From contig CABYCY010000005.1 in NCBI GenBank assembly GCA_902517615.1, positions 22,031 to 86,030 on the forward strand: DNA of 64,000 bases, written 5' to 3'. Under the pieces are notes generated by a model that did not search any database, was not told where the DNA came from, and saw nothing but the letters and a program-made list of their open reading frames with translations. Position 1 is the stretch's first letter. Every line of letters starts with the position of its first letter. Origin of the DNA: an uncultured Pelagibacteraceae bacterium. Its GTDB lineage: Bacteria; Pseudomonadota; Alphaproteobacteria; Pelagibacterales; Pelagibacteraceae. The translations under genes and the position numbers were made by a program. This document shows, piece by piece, positions 1 to 10,776 of this stretch.

Positions 1-282
<282 letters not shown>

Positions 283-337
283 AGTTGTTTTAATCAAATA
301 GATAGTATAAATATTCACATAATTTATAAGGAGATTT

Positions 338-631
338 ATGGAAGGTTCAGGAATAGGACAATTTATACCACTAATTTTAATTTTTGTTATTTTTTATTTT
401 TTCTTAATCAGACCACAACAAAAGAAAGTGAAAGAACATAAGGCAATGGTTGAAAGTCTAAAAAGAGGTGACAAGGTTGTTACTTCTGGTGGTATCACTG
501 GTAAAGTTGAGAGACTGATTGATAATGATAAAGTTGAAGTTGAAATAGCTGAAAATGTAAAAGTTGAGATTGTTAAATCAACTGGTATTCAAAGTCTCTT
601 AGATACAAATACACAAGAAGTTAAAAAATAA
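338..631 (+). CDS. yajC: Preprotein translocase subunit YajC
   Basis: This is a 97-residue protein with one N-terminal membrane segment (about residues 8-24) followed by the family hallmark FLIRPQQKKVKEHKAMVESL and a small cytoplasmic domain with VVTSGGITGKV. YajC joins SecD and SecF in the accessory complex of the Sec translocon in the inner membrane. It lies 14 bp before secD, in the usual yajC-secD-secF order. The start is supported by a strong Shine-Dalgarno, AAGGAG at 328-333, four bases before the ATG; most genes in this window lack one so good. Confidence 0.97.
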   Translation: MEGSGIGQFIPLILIFVIFYFFLIRPQQKKVKEHKAMVESLKRGDKVVTSGGITGKVERLIDNDKVEVEIAENVKVEIVKSTGIQSLLDTNTQEVKK

Positions 632-645
632 TAATTTTTAGTTAA

Positions 646-2199
646 GTGCTTTATTTTTCTAAATTAAGAATTTTATTTATATCTCTATTTTCAATTCTTT
701 TTGTTTTGATAGCGTCATCAAACCTATTTAAATTTGATGATAGTTTTTTTAATAAAAAAATTAATTTAGGATTAGATCTTCAGGGTGGATCTTATTTGCT
801 ACTAGAAATTGATAATAAACCCGTAATAGAGCAGAAACTTCAAAATCTTACAACAACTATAAGAAATTATTTCAAAGAAAATGATATTAAAATAAATAAT
901 ATTAAAATTGAAAACCAAAATATTTTTTTTAATGTAACTAATGATAAGAAACAATCAGTAATAGATGTATTTCAAGATGAAGAGAGTGACTTAAACCCTT
1001 ACTATCCAAGATTTAAATCACATCAACTTGAAATCGAAGATACAGGATTAAATCTTAAAGTTAACTTTTCAAGACAAGGATTGATAAAATTAAAAACTTC
1101 CTCACAAGACCAGGCAATAGAAATAGTGAGACGAAGAGTAGATGAAGTAGGAACTAATGAGCCTAATATATTAAAGAGAGGCAATAACCGTATTTTAGTT
1201 GAACTTCCTGGTTTGGATGACCCTATGAGGATTAAATCACTACTTGGAAAGACTGCAAATCTTACATTTAGGTTTGTAACAAACAATGAAAATGACAGAT
1301 TTGGAGTTGAGAAATTAAAATTTGAAAATGGTCTGGAAGAAGCTGTTGTTAGTAAAAGGATAATAATAAGTGGAGAAAATTTGTTAGATGCACAGCCTAA
1401 AATGGATACACAAACAAATCAAACTATTGTTTCATTTACTCTTGACAGGGTAGGTGCAAAAAGATTTGGTAAAGCTACTTCTACAGGCATAGGCAAACAA
1501 TTAGCTATTGTTTTGGATGGTAAAATTATTAGTGCTCCAGTTGTTAGAGACACTATAGCAAGTGGATCAGGCCAAATTAGTGGTGGTTTTACTTTTCAAT
1601 CTGCAACAGATTTAGCATTGTTATTAAGATCAGGTGCTTTACCAGCACCACTAGAAATTATCGAAGAAAGAACTGTTGGACCTGATCTAGGTCAAGATTC
1701 GATCAATGCTGGTATGATTGCTTTAGCAATTGGTTTTATGTTGGTTATAATATTTATGTTTGTTAAGTATAAAGTTTTTGGATTAATTACTAATATTACA
1801 CTAATTGTTAATTTATTTATCCTTTTAGGAGTATTAACACTTTTTGAAGCAACATTAACCCTACCTGGTATTGCAGGTATTATATTAACTGTCGGTATGG
1901 CAGTCGATGCTAATGTTTTAATATTTGAAAGAATTAAAGAAGAATTAAAAGATGAAAAAAACAATATCTTAGCATTTGATGGTGGTTATACAAAATCAAG
2001 AACAGCTATTTTAGACGCTAATATTACAACTTTATTAGCTGCAATTATTTTATTTTTTATGGGTTCCGGACCGGTAAAAGGTTTTGCTGTAACATTAGGT
2101 GTAGGAATATTTACGACGCTATTCTCTGTTTATTTCATAGCAAGATTATTCACCAGTATATATGTGGCAAGAAACAAAGATAAGGAAAGTTTAATATAA
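646..2199 (+). CDS. secD: Protein translocase subunit SecD
   Basis: This 517-residue membrane protein has an N-terminal membrane segment, the conserved LGLDLQGGSYLLLEID near residue 43, a large periplasmic region, and five further membrane helices. The RND/SecD motif GPDLGQDSINAG begins the membrane part near residue 346, and GMAVDANVLIFERIKEE lies near residue 423. SecDF uses the proton gradient to pull exported proteins out of the SecYEG channel. Translation appears to start at GTG; the coding sequence follows yajC by 14 bp and its stop overlaps the secF start (TAATG). It is shorter than the E. coli protein (about 615), as is common in alphaproteobacteria. Confidence 0.97.
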   Translation: MLYFSKLRILFISLFSILFVLIASSNLFKFDDSFFNKKINLGLDLQGGSYLLLEIDNKPVIEQKLQNLTTTIRNYFKENDIKINNIKIENQNIFFNVTNDKKQSVIDVFQDEESDLNPYYPRFKSHQLEIEDTGLNLKVNFSRQGLIKLKTSSQDQAIEIVRRRVDEVGTNEPNILKRGNNRILVELPGLDDPMRIKSLLGKTANLTFRFVTNNENDRFGVEKLKFENGLEEAVVSKRIIISGENLLDAQPKMDTQTNQTIVSFTLDRVGAKRFGKATSTGIGKQLAIVLDGKIISAPVVRDTIASGSGQISGGFTFQSATDLALLLRSGALPAPLEIIEERTVGPDLGQDSINAGMIALAIGFMLVIIFMFVKYKVFGLITNITLIVNLFILLGVLTLFEATLTLPGIAGIILTVGMAVDANVLIFERIKEELKDEKNNILAFDGGYTKSRTAILDANITTLLAAIILFFMGSGPVKGFAVTLGVGIFTTLFSVYFIARLFTSIYVARNKDKESLI

Positions 2200-3089
2200 T
2201 GATTGCTTTCAACAAATATTATAATCACTTTAATTTATTATCAACAGCTTTAATTGTTTGTTCTTTATTACTACTTGTTTTTAAAGGACTTAATTTCGGT
2301 ATTGATTTTAAAGGTGGTACTTTAATTGAATTAAGGGCATCAGATTCTAAAATTAATGTCAGCACATTAAGAGATAAGTTTAATCAAATGAATTTAGGTG
2401 ATATTTCAGTTAAAAAATTTGGTAACAATACCGATTTTCTTATTAAATTTGAAAATAAAGATAACAAGAAAAATATAATTGAAGAAATAAAATCTAATTT
2501 AGATAATACTTTTGCTAACAACTATGACTTTAGAAGAGTAGAGAATGTTGGTCCTAAAGTTAGCGCAGAGTTATTAAAATCAGGTGTAATTGCAATATCA
2601 TTATCCTTAGCTTTAATGCTAATCTATATTTGGATTAGATTTGAGTGGCAATTTAGTTTAGGTGCAATTCTTGCACTATTTCATGATGTTATTGTTACCT
2701 TAGGTGTTTTTTCACTATTTAGTTTGGAGATTAATTTGTCAATTATTGCAGCTGTACTAACTATTGTTGGTTATTCTATGAATGATACAGTGGTAATTTT
2801 TGACAGAGTCAGAGAAAACTTAAGAAAATATTCAGATATAAAAATATTTGAATTAACAAATATTTCTATTAACGAAACTTTATCAAGAACAATTATTACT
2901 TCAGCAACTACATTACTAGCCTTACTAGCAATATATTTTTTTGGTGGAGAGATTCTAAAAGGATTTTCTCTTGCGATGATACTTGGAGTAGTCTTTGGAA
3001 CATACTCTTCAATCTATATTGCAAATACTGTATTGGTAAGACTAAGAGTATCTCAAAAAACAGTCTTAAGAGAAGATGATCAAAAATAA
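2199..3089 (+). CDS. secF: Protein translocase subunit SecF
   Basis: This 296-residue protein is the partner of SecD. It has one N-terminal membrane segment, the family motif GIDFKGGTLIELR near residue 34, a short periplasmic domain, GPKVSAELLKSG near residue 119, and five C-terminal membrane helices with TIVGYSMNDTVVIFDRVREN. The start overlaps the secD stop, indicating translational coupling. Only one base separates its stop from the stop of the convergent gene to the right, leaving no room for a dedicated terminator. Confidence 0.97.
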   Translation: MIAFNKYYNHFNLLSTALIVCSLLLLVFKGLNFGIDFKGGTLIELRASDSKINVSTLRDKFNQMNLGDISVKKFGNNTDFLIKFENKDNKKNIIEEIKSNLDNTFANNYDFRRVENVGPKVSAELLKSGVIAISLSLALMLIYIWIRFEWQFSLGAILALFHDVIVTLGVFSLFSLEINLSIIAAVLTIVGYSMNDTVVIFDRVRENLRKYSDIKIFELTNISINETLSRTIITSATTLLALLAIYFFGGEILKGFSLAMILGVVFGTYSSIYIANTVLVRLRVSQKTVLREDDQK

Positions 3090-3090
3090 A

Positions 3091-3693
3091 TTAAAATATA
3101 TTTTGAGCCGCAACCATTGTAAGTAGCATAGGTAGGGACAATAATGTATTTGTCCTAGAAAATAACATTGCGGTTTTTGCAGATTTTGCTTTAGTTTCAG
3201 GATCAGTTTCCACAATACCTAAAGCTTTTTTTTGATTTGGCCAAATAACAAACCAAACATTGAAAGCCATTATAATTCCAAGCCACATACCTATTCCAAT
3301 AGCTGTATGTTTAGGAACTCCCGAACCAATACTCAACGTCATTGCATCATGCAAATAACCATTAAGTAATGCAAGAATTAAACCAGAAATAACAGTAAAG
3401 GCTGCAGCCCATCTAAAATAAAATAACGCTGCTGGAGCTATTACTTTTCCTATAGCTGGTTTTTGTTCATCTGGTATTTTTCCCATGTTTGGAATTTGAA
3501 CAAAATTGAAGTACCAAAGTAATCCAATCCACATAATTGCAACAATCACATGTATATATCTAAATAACCAACTCCAGAATAAAGTGTCAAAAGCAATACC
3601 ATCATTTAAATAAAACAAACCAAGAAACAAAATAATAGCTAGCGCTAATGAAGCGTGAATTGTTTTTGATAAAGATGTTAATAAATTTGTCAT
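3091..3693 (-). CDS. Urate-oxidase N-terminal (PuuD-like) membrane protein
   Basis: This is a 200-residue integral membrane protein with about five hydrophobic segments. RYIHVIVAIMWIGLLWYFNF and FNVWFVIWPNQKKALGI resemble the membrane domain found at the N-terminus of PuuD-type urate oxidases (Urate_ox_N family). Here the domain stands alone, with no cytochrome c tail. The conserved His and Trp residues suggest possible heme binding, but this is inference and the role of the stand-alone form is not known to me. It is a single minus-strand gene between secF (convergent) and uvrA (same strand, 49 bp away). Confidence 0.7.
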   Translation of the reverse strand: MTNLLTSLSKTIHASLALAIILFLGLFYLNDGIAFDTLFWSWLFRYIHVIVAIMWIGLLWYFNFVQIPNMGKIPDEQKPAIGKVIAPAALFYFRWAAAFTVISGLILALLNGYLHDAMTLSIGSGVPKHTAIGIGMWLGIIMAFNVWFVIWPNQKKALGIVETDPETKAKSAKTAMLFSRTNTLLSLPMLLTMVAAQNIF

Positions 3694-3742
3694 GATTCCA
3701 TTTTAATATACACTAATTTGTTAAAATATTTAAGTCGTTAAA

Positions 3743-6595
3743 TTAGTTTAATAAGGGTTTTAAAAATTGTCCAGTATAACTCTCTTTTATTTTGGAGACT
3801 TCCTCTGGTTTTCCTTCAGCAATAATGTTTCCACCTTTGACACCACCTTCAGGACCCATATCAACTATATAATCAGCTGTTTTAATGACATCTAGATTGT
3901 GTTCAATTACAATTACAGTATTACCTAATTTAACAAAGGTGTGGAGAATTTCTAAAAGTTTTTTTATATCATGTTGGTGCAGACCGGTTGTAGGTTCATC
4001 CAATATATACATTGTTCTACCAGTGGATCTTTTGGAAAGTTCTTTGGCAAGCTTAATTCTTTGAGCCTCACCTCCAGAAAGCGTAGTGGCCTGTTGTCCA
4101 ATTTTTATATATCCTAATCCAACTTTTTTTAGAGTTAGTAGTTTAGTCTTTATATTTGAAATATTTTCAAAATATTCGCATCCTTCATCTACTGACATAT
4201 CTAATACATCAGCTATACTTTTTCCCTTAAATTTAATTTCTAATGTTTCTCTATTATATCTGGTTCCCTTACATTCATCACATTGTATGTAAACATCTGG
4301 CAAAAAATGCATTTCGTAAGTAATTACTCCATCACCCTCGCATGCTTCGCATCTTCCGCCTTTAACATTAAAAGAAAATCTTCCAGGTTTGTAACCCCTT
4401 GTTTTTGACTCAGGTAAACTTGTAAACCAATCTCTTATAGGCCCAAAAGCACCTGTATAGGTAGCTGGGTTTGATCTTGGTGTTCTGCCAATTGGAGATT
4501 GGTCAATATCAATAATTTTATCTATTAACTCTACACCTTTATAACCTTTAAAGGATTTTGGAGTTTTTCTGGCTTTATTATTTAAAGTTAAGTTTAAAGC
4601 ATGAAATAAAGTTTGAAGAATTAAGGTAGATTTACCACTTCCAGAAACACCCGTGACACAAGTAAAAGTTCCAGTAGGAATTTTAAGATTAACATTATTT
4701 AGATTGTTTCCACTTGCCCCGTTAATTTCAACAAATCTACCATTCTTTGCTAAACGTCTTGATTTTGGTATCTCAATTGTTTTTTTATTAGCTAAATACT
4801 GTCCTGTAATACTATTTTTATCTTTTTTAATCTCCTCATAAGATCCTTGTGAAGTTATCTGACCGCCATTACTACCTGCTTCAGGTCCAAGATCAATTAT
4901 GTGATCAGCATTTTCCATTGTTTCTGTATCATGTTCAACAACAATCACTGTATTGCCGAGGTCTCGTAGTCTTTTTAATGCATTAATAAGTTTAACATTA
5001 TCTTTTTGATGAAGACCGATTGAAGGCTCATCTAATACATAAAGTACACCAGTCAAACCAGAACCTATTTGTGATGCCAATCTTATTCTTTGAGCTTCTC
5101 CACCAGATAATGTTCCTGACTCTCTAGAAAGAGTTAAATAATCCAAACCTACATTTAAAAGAAAATTCAATCTTTCATTAATTTCCTTTAATACGTGTTC
5201 AGCTATTTTAAATTGCCTTTTATCAAGATTTTTTTCTAAATTTTTGAACCATACAGCTGCATCAAAAATAGATTTTTTTGTAACTTCACTAATATTTAAA
5301 TCATTTATTTTTACACATAATGCTTCTTCTTTTAATCTATCGCCATTGCAACCTTCACAAGCTGTATCAGATTGATATTCTGCTATAGCCTCTCTTTTCC
5401 ATTCACTATCAGATTCTAAAAATCTTCTTTCGAGATTGTTAATTACCCCTTCAAATGCTTTTTTGTAAGAATACTTTTCATAACCATCATCATAATTAAA
5501 TTTGATTTCATCTTCATCTGAACCATAAAGAATTATATCTTTAATTTTTTTTGGTAATTTTTTCCATTTTTCATCTAATGAAAAACCATAATGTTTTGCT
5601 AATGATGATAATGTTTGTGCATAATATAAAGTTGTAGATTTTGACCACGGTTCAATTGCTCCATCTGCTAAACTTTTTCTTTCATCAGGTATAACTAAGT
5701 TTGGGTCTACATTTAATTTCATTCCAATACCCTCACATTCTTCACAAGCACCATAAGGACTATTAAATGAAAATAATCTTGGCTCTATTTCTTCAATTGT
5801 AAAACCACTTTCAGGACACGCAAATTTTGTTGAATAGATTAATTTTTTAGTTTTTCTAAATTTTTGAGGAAGTGTTTCATCTTCATACTCAGCAAAAACT
5901 AAGCCATTTGCTAAATTTACTGCTGTTTCAACGCTTTCTGCCAATCTATTACCTAATTTTGAATTTAAAACTATTCTGTCTACTAATACTGAAATATCAT
6001 GTTTTAATTTTTTATCTAAAATAGGTGATTTTTCTATATCGTATAAAACATTATCAATTTTTATTTTTCTAAATCCTCTTCTTTTATAACTTAAAATATC
6101 TTTTTTATATTCACCTTTACGACCTCGAACAACAGGGGCATAAATATAAATAGTAGACTTTTTAGGCAAATTCTTAATTAAATCAACAATCTGAGTTATA
6201 GTTTGTGATGTTATTGGTTTACCGGTATAAGGTGAGTAGGGTATACCTGCTCTAGCAAACAAAACTCTCATGTAGTCATAAATTTCCGTCACTGTTGCAA
6301 CAGTTGATCTTGGATTTTTGGATGTATTTTTTTGCTCAATAGCAATAGCAGGACTTAATCCTTCGATTAGGTCTACATTAGGTTTTTTCATTTTGTCTAA
6401 AAATTGTCTTGCATATGCAGATAAGCTCTCAACATATCTTCTTTGACCTTCTGCATATATAGTATCAAAGGCTAAGGATGACTTTCCGGATCCAGATAGC
6501 CCAGTTATGACAATAAATTTGTCTTTTGGAATCTCAACAGAAACATTCTTCAAATTATGTTCTTTAGCACCCTTAATAACTATCTTTTTCATCAT
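3743..6595 (-). CDS. uvrA: Excinuclease ABC subunit A
   Basis: This 950-residue DNA damage sensor of nucleotide excision repair has two ABC ATPase halves. Walker A motifs are GLSGSGKSS (near residue 34) and GVSGSGKST (near residue 650). Two ABC signatures read [14 protein letters not shown] and [14 protein letters not shown]. The zinc module [20 protein letters not shown] and CDECKGTRY are in place. In the first half, FACPESGF has only one of the two cysteines of the E. coli CPHC knuckle; I recall this as common in alphaproteobacteria. The first two codons are both ATG, and the family start fits the second ([16 protein letters not shown]). It is divergent from ssb across 88 bp, an arrangement also seen in E. 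coli. Confidence 0.98.
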   Translation of the reverse strand: MMKKIVIKGAKEHNLKNVSVEIPKDKFIVITGLSGSGKSSLAFDTIYAEGQRRYVESLSAYARQFLDKMKKPNVDLIEGLSPAIAIEQKNTSKNPRSTVATVTEIYDYMRVLFARAGIPYSPYTGKPITSQTITQIVDLIKNLPKKSTIYIYAPVVRGRKGEYKKDILSYKRRGFRKIKIDNVLYDIEKSPILDKKLKHDISVLVDRIVLNSKLGNRLAESVETAVNLANGLVFAEYEDETLPQKFRKTKKLIYSTKFACPESGFTIEEIEPRLFSFNSPYGACEECEGIGMKLNVDPNLVIPDERKSLADGAIEPWSKSTTLYYAQTLSSLAKHYGFSLDEKWKKLPKKIKDIILYGSDEDEIKFNYDDGYEKYSYKKAFEGVINNLERRFLESDSEWKREAIAEYQSDTACEGCNGDRLKEEALCVKINDLNISEVTKKSIFDAAVWFKNLEKNLDKRQFKIAEHVLKEINERLNFLLNVGLDYLTLSRESGTLSGGEAQRIRLASQIGSGLTGVLYVLDEPSIGLHQKDNVKLINALKRLRDLGNTVIVVEHDTETMENADHIIDLGPEAGSNGGQITSQGSYEEIKKDKNSITGQYLANKKTIEIPKSRRLAKNGRFVEINGASGNNLNNVNLKIPTGTFTCVTGVSGSGKSTLILQTLFHALNLTLNNKARKTPKSFKGYKGVELIDKIIDIDQSPIGRTPRSNPATYTGAFGPIRDWFTSLPESKTRGYKPGRFSFNVKGGRCEACEGDGVITYEMHFLPDVYIQCDECKGTRYNRETLEIKFKGKSIADVLDMSVDEGCEYFENISNIKTKLLTLKKVGLGYIKIGQQATTLSGGEAQRIKLAKELSKRSTGRTMYILDEPTTGLHQHDIKKLLEILHTFVKLGNTVIVIEHNLDVIKTADYIVDMGPEGGVKGGNIIAEGKPEEVSKIKESYTGQFLKPLLN

Positions 6596-6683
6596 AATTT
6601 TTGTTGCTTTGAGTTAATAAAATTAATATTCAGAATAATTGTGATATAAATCTAATTAATTAATTTAACAAATATTAAATATT

Positions 6684-7136
6684 ATGGCTGGAAGTTTAAA
6701 TAAAGTATTATTAATTGGTCGTTTAGGCGCAGATCCTGAAATCAAGCAAATGGTAAACGGTAAAAGTGTTGCTAGACTTAGTCTTGCAACTAGTCAAACT
6801 TGGAAAGATAAAAATAGTGGTGAAAGAAAAGAAAAAACTGAATGGCACCGTATAGTTGTATTTAATGAAGGTCTAGTTAATGTTGTACAGCAGTACTTGA
6901 AGAAGGGTGCACAAATTTATGTTGAGGGTCAACTCACAACTAGAAAATGGAAAGATGAACAATCTGGTCAAGACAAGTATTCAACTGAAATTATTATACA
7001 AGGATATAATTCATCACTTACAATGCTTGGTGGCGGTAGCTCTGGTGGAGGTATTCAAAATGACACAACTCAACAAAATAATATTGAGGATTCTTCACAA
7101 GTGTCAAATGACATGGATGACGAAATTCCATTTTAA
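6684..7136 (+). CDS. ssb: Single-stranded DNA-binding protein
   Basis: This is a 150-residue SSB. The OB-fold occupies residues 1-110, beginning [16 protein letters not shown] and including WHRIVVFNE and [19 protein letters not shown] Gly/Gln/Asn-rich linker follows and the protein ends in the acidic tip MDDEIPF, which docks repair and replication partners. It coats single-stranded DNA during replication, repair and recombination. It lies five bases before gyrA and divergent from uvrA. I did not find a convincing LexA-type operator in the shared 88-bp upstream region. Confidence 0.98.
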   Translation: MAGSLNKVLLIGRLGADPEIKQMVNGKSVARLSLATSQTWKDKNSGERKEKTEWHRIVVFNEGLVNVVQQYLKKGAQIYVEGQLTTRKWKDEQSGQDKYSTEIIIQGYNSSLTMLGGGSSGGGIQNDTTQQNNIEDSSQVSNDMDDEIPF

Positions 7137-7141
7137 TTTCT

Positions 7142-9721
7142 ATGCAAAAAACTGAAGAGACAAAGCGCAAAAATATAAAACTTATCTCAATGCATGATGA
7201 GATGAGCTCATCTTATCTTTCATATGCAATGAGCGTTATTGTTAGCCGTGCTCTTCCAGATATAAGAGATGGTTTAAAACCTGTTCATAGAAGAATTTTA
7301 TATGCAATGTACAAAGGTGGTTATGATTGGTCAAAACAATTTAGAAAATCTGCAAGAATAGTTGGAGATGTAATTGGTAAATATCACCCGCATGGTGATC
7401 AGTCAGTTTATGATGCTTTAGTTAGAATGGTCCAGGATTTTTCAATGAGCTTACCGCTTGTTCAAGGTCAAGGTAACTTTGGATCTATTGATGGAGATCC
7501 AGCTGCTGCTATGAGATACACAGAAACAAGATTATCAAAAGTTTCACAATACTTAATTGATGATATTGAAAAAAATACTATTTCTTTCAAAAGTAATTAT
7601 GACGAAACAGAAAAAGAACCAAGTGTTTTACCTGCTCAATTTCCTAATTTATTAGTAAATGGTGCTGGCGGTATTGCAGTTGGAATGGCAACAAGTATAC
7701 CTCCTCATAATCTAGGAGAAATTATTAATGGAACTTTAGCCTTAATAGAAAATAAAGATATTAAAATTAAAGACCTAATGAAACATATTCCTGGTCCTGA
7801 TTTTCCAACTGGTGGAGTTATTATTGGTAAAGATATTATCAAACAGGGTTATAATAACGGAAGAGGATCTTTCAAAATAAGAGGAGAAGTTTCCATTGAA
7901 CAACAAAAAAATGGTCGTGAAAGATTAGTGATAACTTCCATACCATATCAAGTTAATAAATCAGTTTTAAATGAGAGAATTGCACAGCTTGTTAGGGAAA
8001 AGAAAATTGAAGGTATAAGAGATATTAGAGATGAGTCAAATAGAGAAGGTATTAGAGTTGCGATTGATTTAAGAAATGGTGTTGAGCCAGAAACCATAAA
8101 AAGACAACTATATAAAAATACTCAAATAGAAAGTTCATTTGGTTTTAATACTCTTGCAATAGTTGAAGGTAAACCAAAGACATGTTCGCTTAAAGAATTC
8201 TTATCAAATTTTTTATCTTTTAGAGAAGATGTAGTAATTAAAAAAACTAAGTTCGATCTTCAAAAAGCAGAAGAAAGAGCACATATATTAATTGGTTTAT
8301 CTGTATCAGTAGAAAATTTAGATAAAATTATAAAAATTATTCGATCATCTAATACACCAGATGATGCAAAATCTTCTATTTTAAAAACTAAATGGAAAAT
8401 TAATAAATCACAAAAACTAATTTCTCTAGTAGAAGGTAAGAAAGGTAAGAATTTATATTCTCTTTCGGAACCACAAGTCTTAGCTATATTAGAATTAAGA
8501 TTACAGAAATTAACTGCCCTTGGAATTAATGAAATAGAGGTAGAAATTAAAAAATTAGCTGAACTAATTTCAAAATATAAGAAAATTATATCTTCTAAAA
8601 AAGAATTATTAAAAGTAATTAGTGATGAATTAAAAAATATTAAAGAAAAATTTGCTGTACCAAGAAGAACTAAAATTATTGATGCTGTTTTAAATTATGA
8701 TATTGAAGAAACTATTCAAAAACAATCTGTAATTATTACAGTGACACTTCAAGGCTATATTAAAAGAGGCTCTTTAGATGGAGTTAAAAAGCAAAAAAGA
8801 GGTGGAAAAGGCAAATCAGGCATAACAACAAGAGATCAAGATTCTGTGATACAAACTTTATCAGTAAACACACATACATCAGTACTTTTCTTTTCAACAG
8901 AAGGTTTGGTTTACAAGGTAAAGGCCTGGAAAATTCCAGAAGGCTCAACAACCTCAAAAGGTAAATCATTATTTAATATTTTGCCACTTAAAAATCACCA
9001 ATCTATTAGTTCAATTATGCCAATGCCTGAAAACGAGACAGAGTCTATAAATTATCAAATAATTTTTGCTACCGCTCAAGGCAAAGTAAGGAAAAATAGC
9101 CTAGAAGATTTTTCATCTATTAATGCCTCTGGAAAAATAGCTATGAAACTAGATAATAATGATAAAATTGTAGGTGTAAAAATATGTAAAGATGATCAAG
9201 ATGTTATTTTGAGCACTAAGTTTGGAAAGTGTATTAGATTTGAAGCTAAAAAATTAAGAGTTTTTAAAGGAAGATCTTCAAAAGGTATTAAGGGAATTGA
9301 ACTTGCTTCAAATGATCAAATAGTATCACTATCAGTTATTGACAATACAAAGTTAAGCAAAAATGGAAAAAAATCTAAAGATGAAAAATCTGAATTAAAA
9401 GCAAAAGAAAGATTTGTTTTATCAATTAGTGAAAATGGATATGGTAAAAAAACTTCGCATTTGGATTATAGAGTAACTAATAGAGGTGGAAAAGGAATTA
9501 TAGGAATTATTAATTCACCAAGAAACGGAAACATAACATCATCATTTCCAGTATATGAGGGTGATGAGATTCTTATATCCACCAACAAAGGAAGAGTTAT
9601 AAGAGTTGCAGTTAAAGAAATTAGAACTGCAGGTAGAAATACACAAGGTGTAAGAATTATTAAATTGTCAGGTGAGGAAAAAGTTGTTTCATCTATTAAA
9701 ATTGATGATAATTTAATTTAA
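7142..9721 (+). CDS. gyrA: DNA gyrase subunit A
   Basis: This 859-residue type II topoisomerase subunit introduces negative supercoils together with GyrB. The breakage-reunion domain starts [21 protein letters not shown], and the catalytic tyrosine is Y126 in [11 protein letters not shown]. The C-terminal beta-pinwheel is present (about 520-855), with the GyrA-box-like [10 protein letters not shown] near residue 546. In the quinolone-binding segment [18 protein letters not shown], residue Q87 stands where E. coli has Ser83, while D91 matches Asp87. The stop overlaps the coaD start (TAATG). The start five bases after ssb has no clear Shine-Dalgarno. Confidence 0.98.
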   Translation: MQKTEETKRKNIKLISMHDEMSSSYLSYAMSVIVSRALPDIRDGLKPVHRRILYAMYKGGYDWSKQFRKSARIVGDVIGKYHPHGDQSVYDALVRMVQDFSMSLPLVQGQGNFGSIDGDPAAAMRYTETRLSKVSQYLIDDIEKNTISFKSNYDETEKEPSVLPAQFPNLLVNGAGGIAVGMATSIPPHNLGEIINGTLALIENKDIKIKDLMKHIPGPDFPTGGVIIGKDIIKQGYNNGRGSFKIRGEVSIEQQKNGRERLVITSIPYQVNKSVLNERIAQLVREKKIEGIRDIRDESNREGIRVAIDLRNGVEPETIKRQLYKNTQIESSFGFNTLAIVEGKPKTCSLKEFLSNFLSFREDVVIKKTKFDLQKAEERAHILIGLSVSVENLDKIIKIIRSSNTPDDAKSSILKTKWKINKSQKLISLVEGKKGKNLYSLSEPQVLAILELRLQKLTALGINEIEVEIKKLAELISKYKKIISSKKELLKVISDELKNIKEKFAVPRRTKIIDAVLNYDIEETIQKQSVIITVTLQGYIKRGSLDGVKKQKRGGKGKSGITTRDQDSVIQTLSVNTHTSVLFFSTEGLVYKVKAWKIPEGSTTSKGKSLFNILPLKNHQSISSIMPMPENETESINYQIIFATAQGKVRKNSLEDFSSINASGKIAMKLDNNDKIVGVKICKDDQDVILSTKFGKCIRFEAKKLRVFKGRSSKGIKGIELASNDQIVSLSVIDNTKLSKNGKKSKDEKSELKAKERFVLSISENGYGKKTSHLDYRVTNRGGKGIIGIINSPRNGNITSSFPVYEGDEILISTNKGRVIRVAVKEIRTAGRNTQGVRIIKLSGEEKVVSSIKIDDNLI

Positions 9722-10215
9722 TGCCTAAAACAGCTATTTACCCTGGTACATTTGATCCAATTACTTTTGGACATATAGATGTTATTAAAAAATCATTAAA
9801 ATTATTTGATAAAATTATTGTAGGTGTTTCTGAAGAAAGTAACAAAAACTACCTTTTTAGCACAAATGAAAGAATAGATATTGTTAATAAAGCTTTATTT
9901 AAAGATCTTAATCTGAGTAAAAAAAAAATAACAGTTGTTTCATTTGCTTCCTTAACGACTGATTTATGTAAAAAATATAAGTCTAATATTATTTTAAGAG
10001 GCCTTAGAGCAGTTTCAGATTTTGAATATGAATTTCAACTAGCCGGTATGAATAGAAAATTAAATCAGAAAATTGAGACTATTTTTTTAATGTCTGACAT
10101 CGAAAATCAAATAATTTCTTCTAGATTTGTTAAAGAAATAGTAAAATTAAAAGGTGATATTAAAAAGTTTACTACTAAAAGTACTATTAAATCTTTAAAA
10201 GATAAATATGTATAA
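9721..10215 (+). CDS. coaD: Phosphopantetheine adenylyltransferase
   Basis: This 164-residue nucleotidyltransferase catalyses the penultimate step of coenzyme A synthesis, ATP plus 4'-phosphopantetheine to dephospho-CoA. The start AIYPGTFDPITFGHIDVIKK carries the TxGH nucleotidyl-transfer motif; NIILRGLRAVSDFEYEFQLA and SSRFVKEIVKLKGDI complete the family pattern. Length is normal (about 160). Its ATG overlaps the gyrA stop and its end overlaps the next gene by 8 bp, so it sits inside an ssb-gyrA-coaD-ppi-tgt transcription unit. Confidence 0.97.
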   Translation: MPKTAIYPGTFDPITFGHIDVIKKSLKLFDKIIVGVSEESNKNYLFSTNERIDIVNKALFKDLNLSKKKITVVSFASLTTDLCKKYKSNIILRGLRAVSDFEYEFQLAGMNRKLNQKIETIFLMSDIENQIISSRFVKEIVKLKGDIKKFTTKSTIKSLKDKYV

Positions 10216-10768
10216 AGTCTTTATTAAATTACTAATTTTATTTTTTTTAAGTACTAATCAATCAATAGCTGAGGAGAATATAATGATTTTAAAATTAAAA
10301 GATGGAGATGTAAAAATTGAATTGTTTGAAGATGTAGCCCCAAATCACGTAAAAAGAATTAAAGATCTTGCTGATAGTGGAAAATATGACAATGTTGTTT
10401 TTCATAGAGTTATAGATGGATTTATGGCCCAAACAGGTGATGTTAGATATGGCAATTCAGACTCGAAGGAATTTGATTTAAGAAGAGCAGGCATGGGTGG
10501 CTCCGATCTTCCAGACTTAGAACAAGAATTTAGTAGCCTTCCTCATGATAGGGGCACTTTATCTATGGCAAGATCTTCTGATCCAAATAGTGCTAATAGT
10601 CAGTTTTTTATTTGCTTTAAACCCGCACCTTTCTTAGATAGACAGTACACTGTTTTTGGTAAAGTTTTAGAAGGTATGGAGTTTGTAGATAAAATTAAAA
10701 GAGGTGATGACAGTAACAATGGGACTGTTACAGATCCAGATAAAATTATTAGCTTTAAATCTAAATAA
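10208..10768 (+). CDS. Peptidyl-prolyl cis-trans isomerase, cyclophilin type, exported
   Basis: This 186-residue protein has an N-terminal signal peptide (about residues 1-21, hydrophobic LLILFFLSTNQSIA) and a cyclophilin domain. FHRVIDGFMAQTGDV carries the catalytic Arg and substrate-pocket residues, and ANSQFFICFKPAPFLDRQYTVFGKV is the second hallmark. It should speed proline isomerisation during folding in the periplasm, like PpiA. It overlaps coaD by 8 bp and precedes tgt by 8 bp. A cytoplasmic PpiB-like form is an alternative if the first codons are not translated, because an internal ATG (MILKLKDGDVK) follows the signal sequence. Confidence 0.93.
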   Translation: MYKVFIKLLILFFLSTNQSIAEENIMILKLKDGDVKIELFEDVAPNHVKRIKDLADSGKYDNVVFHRVIDGFMAQTGDVRYGNSDSKEFDLRRAGMGGSDLPDLEQEFSSLPHDRGTLSMARSSDPNSANSQFFICFKPAPFLDRQYTVFGKVLEGMEFVDKIKRGDDSNNGTVTDPDKIISFKSK

Positions 10769-10776
10769 CTTTTTTA

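Noticed and set aside
1023..1964. Minus-strand open frames inside secD, and many similar antisense frames elsewhere
   Set aside because: They are shadows of well-supported genes, with compositions of reverse-translated AT-rich codons and no family motifs.
6596..6683. LexA operator between uvrA and ssb
   Set aside because: No GTTC-N7-GTTC or CTG-N10-CAG type site is present; the region is plain AT-rich DNA.
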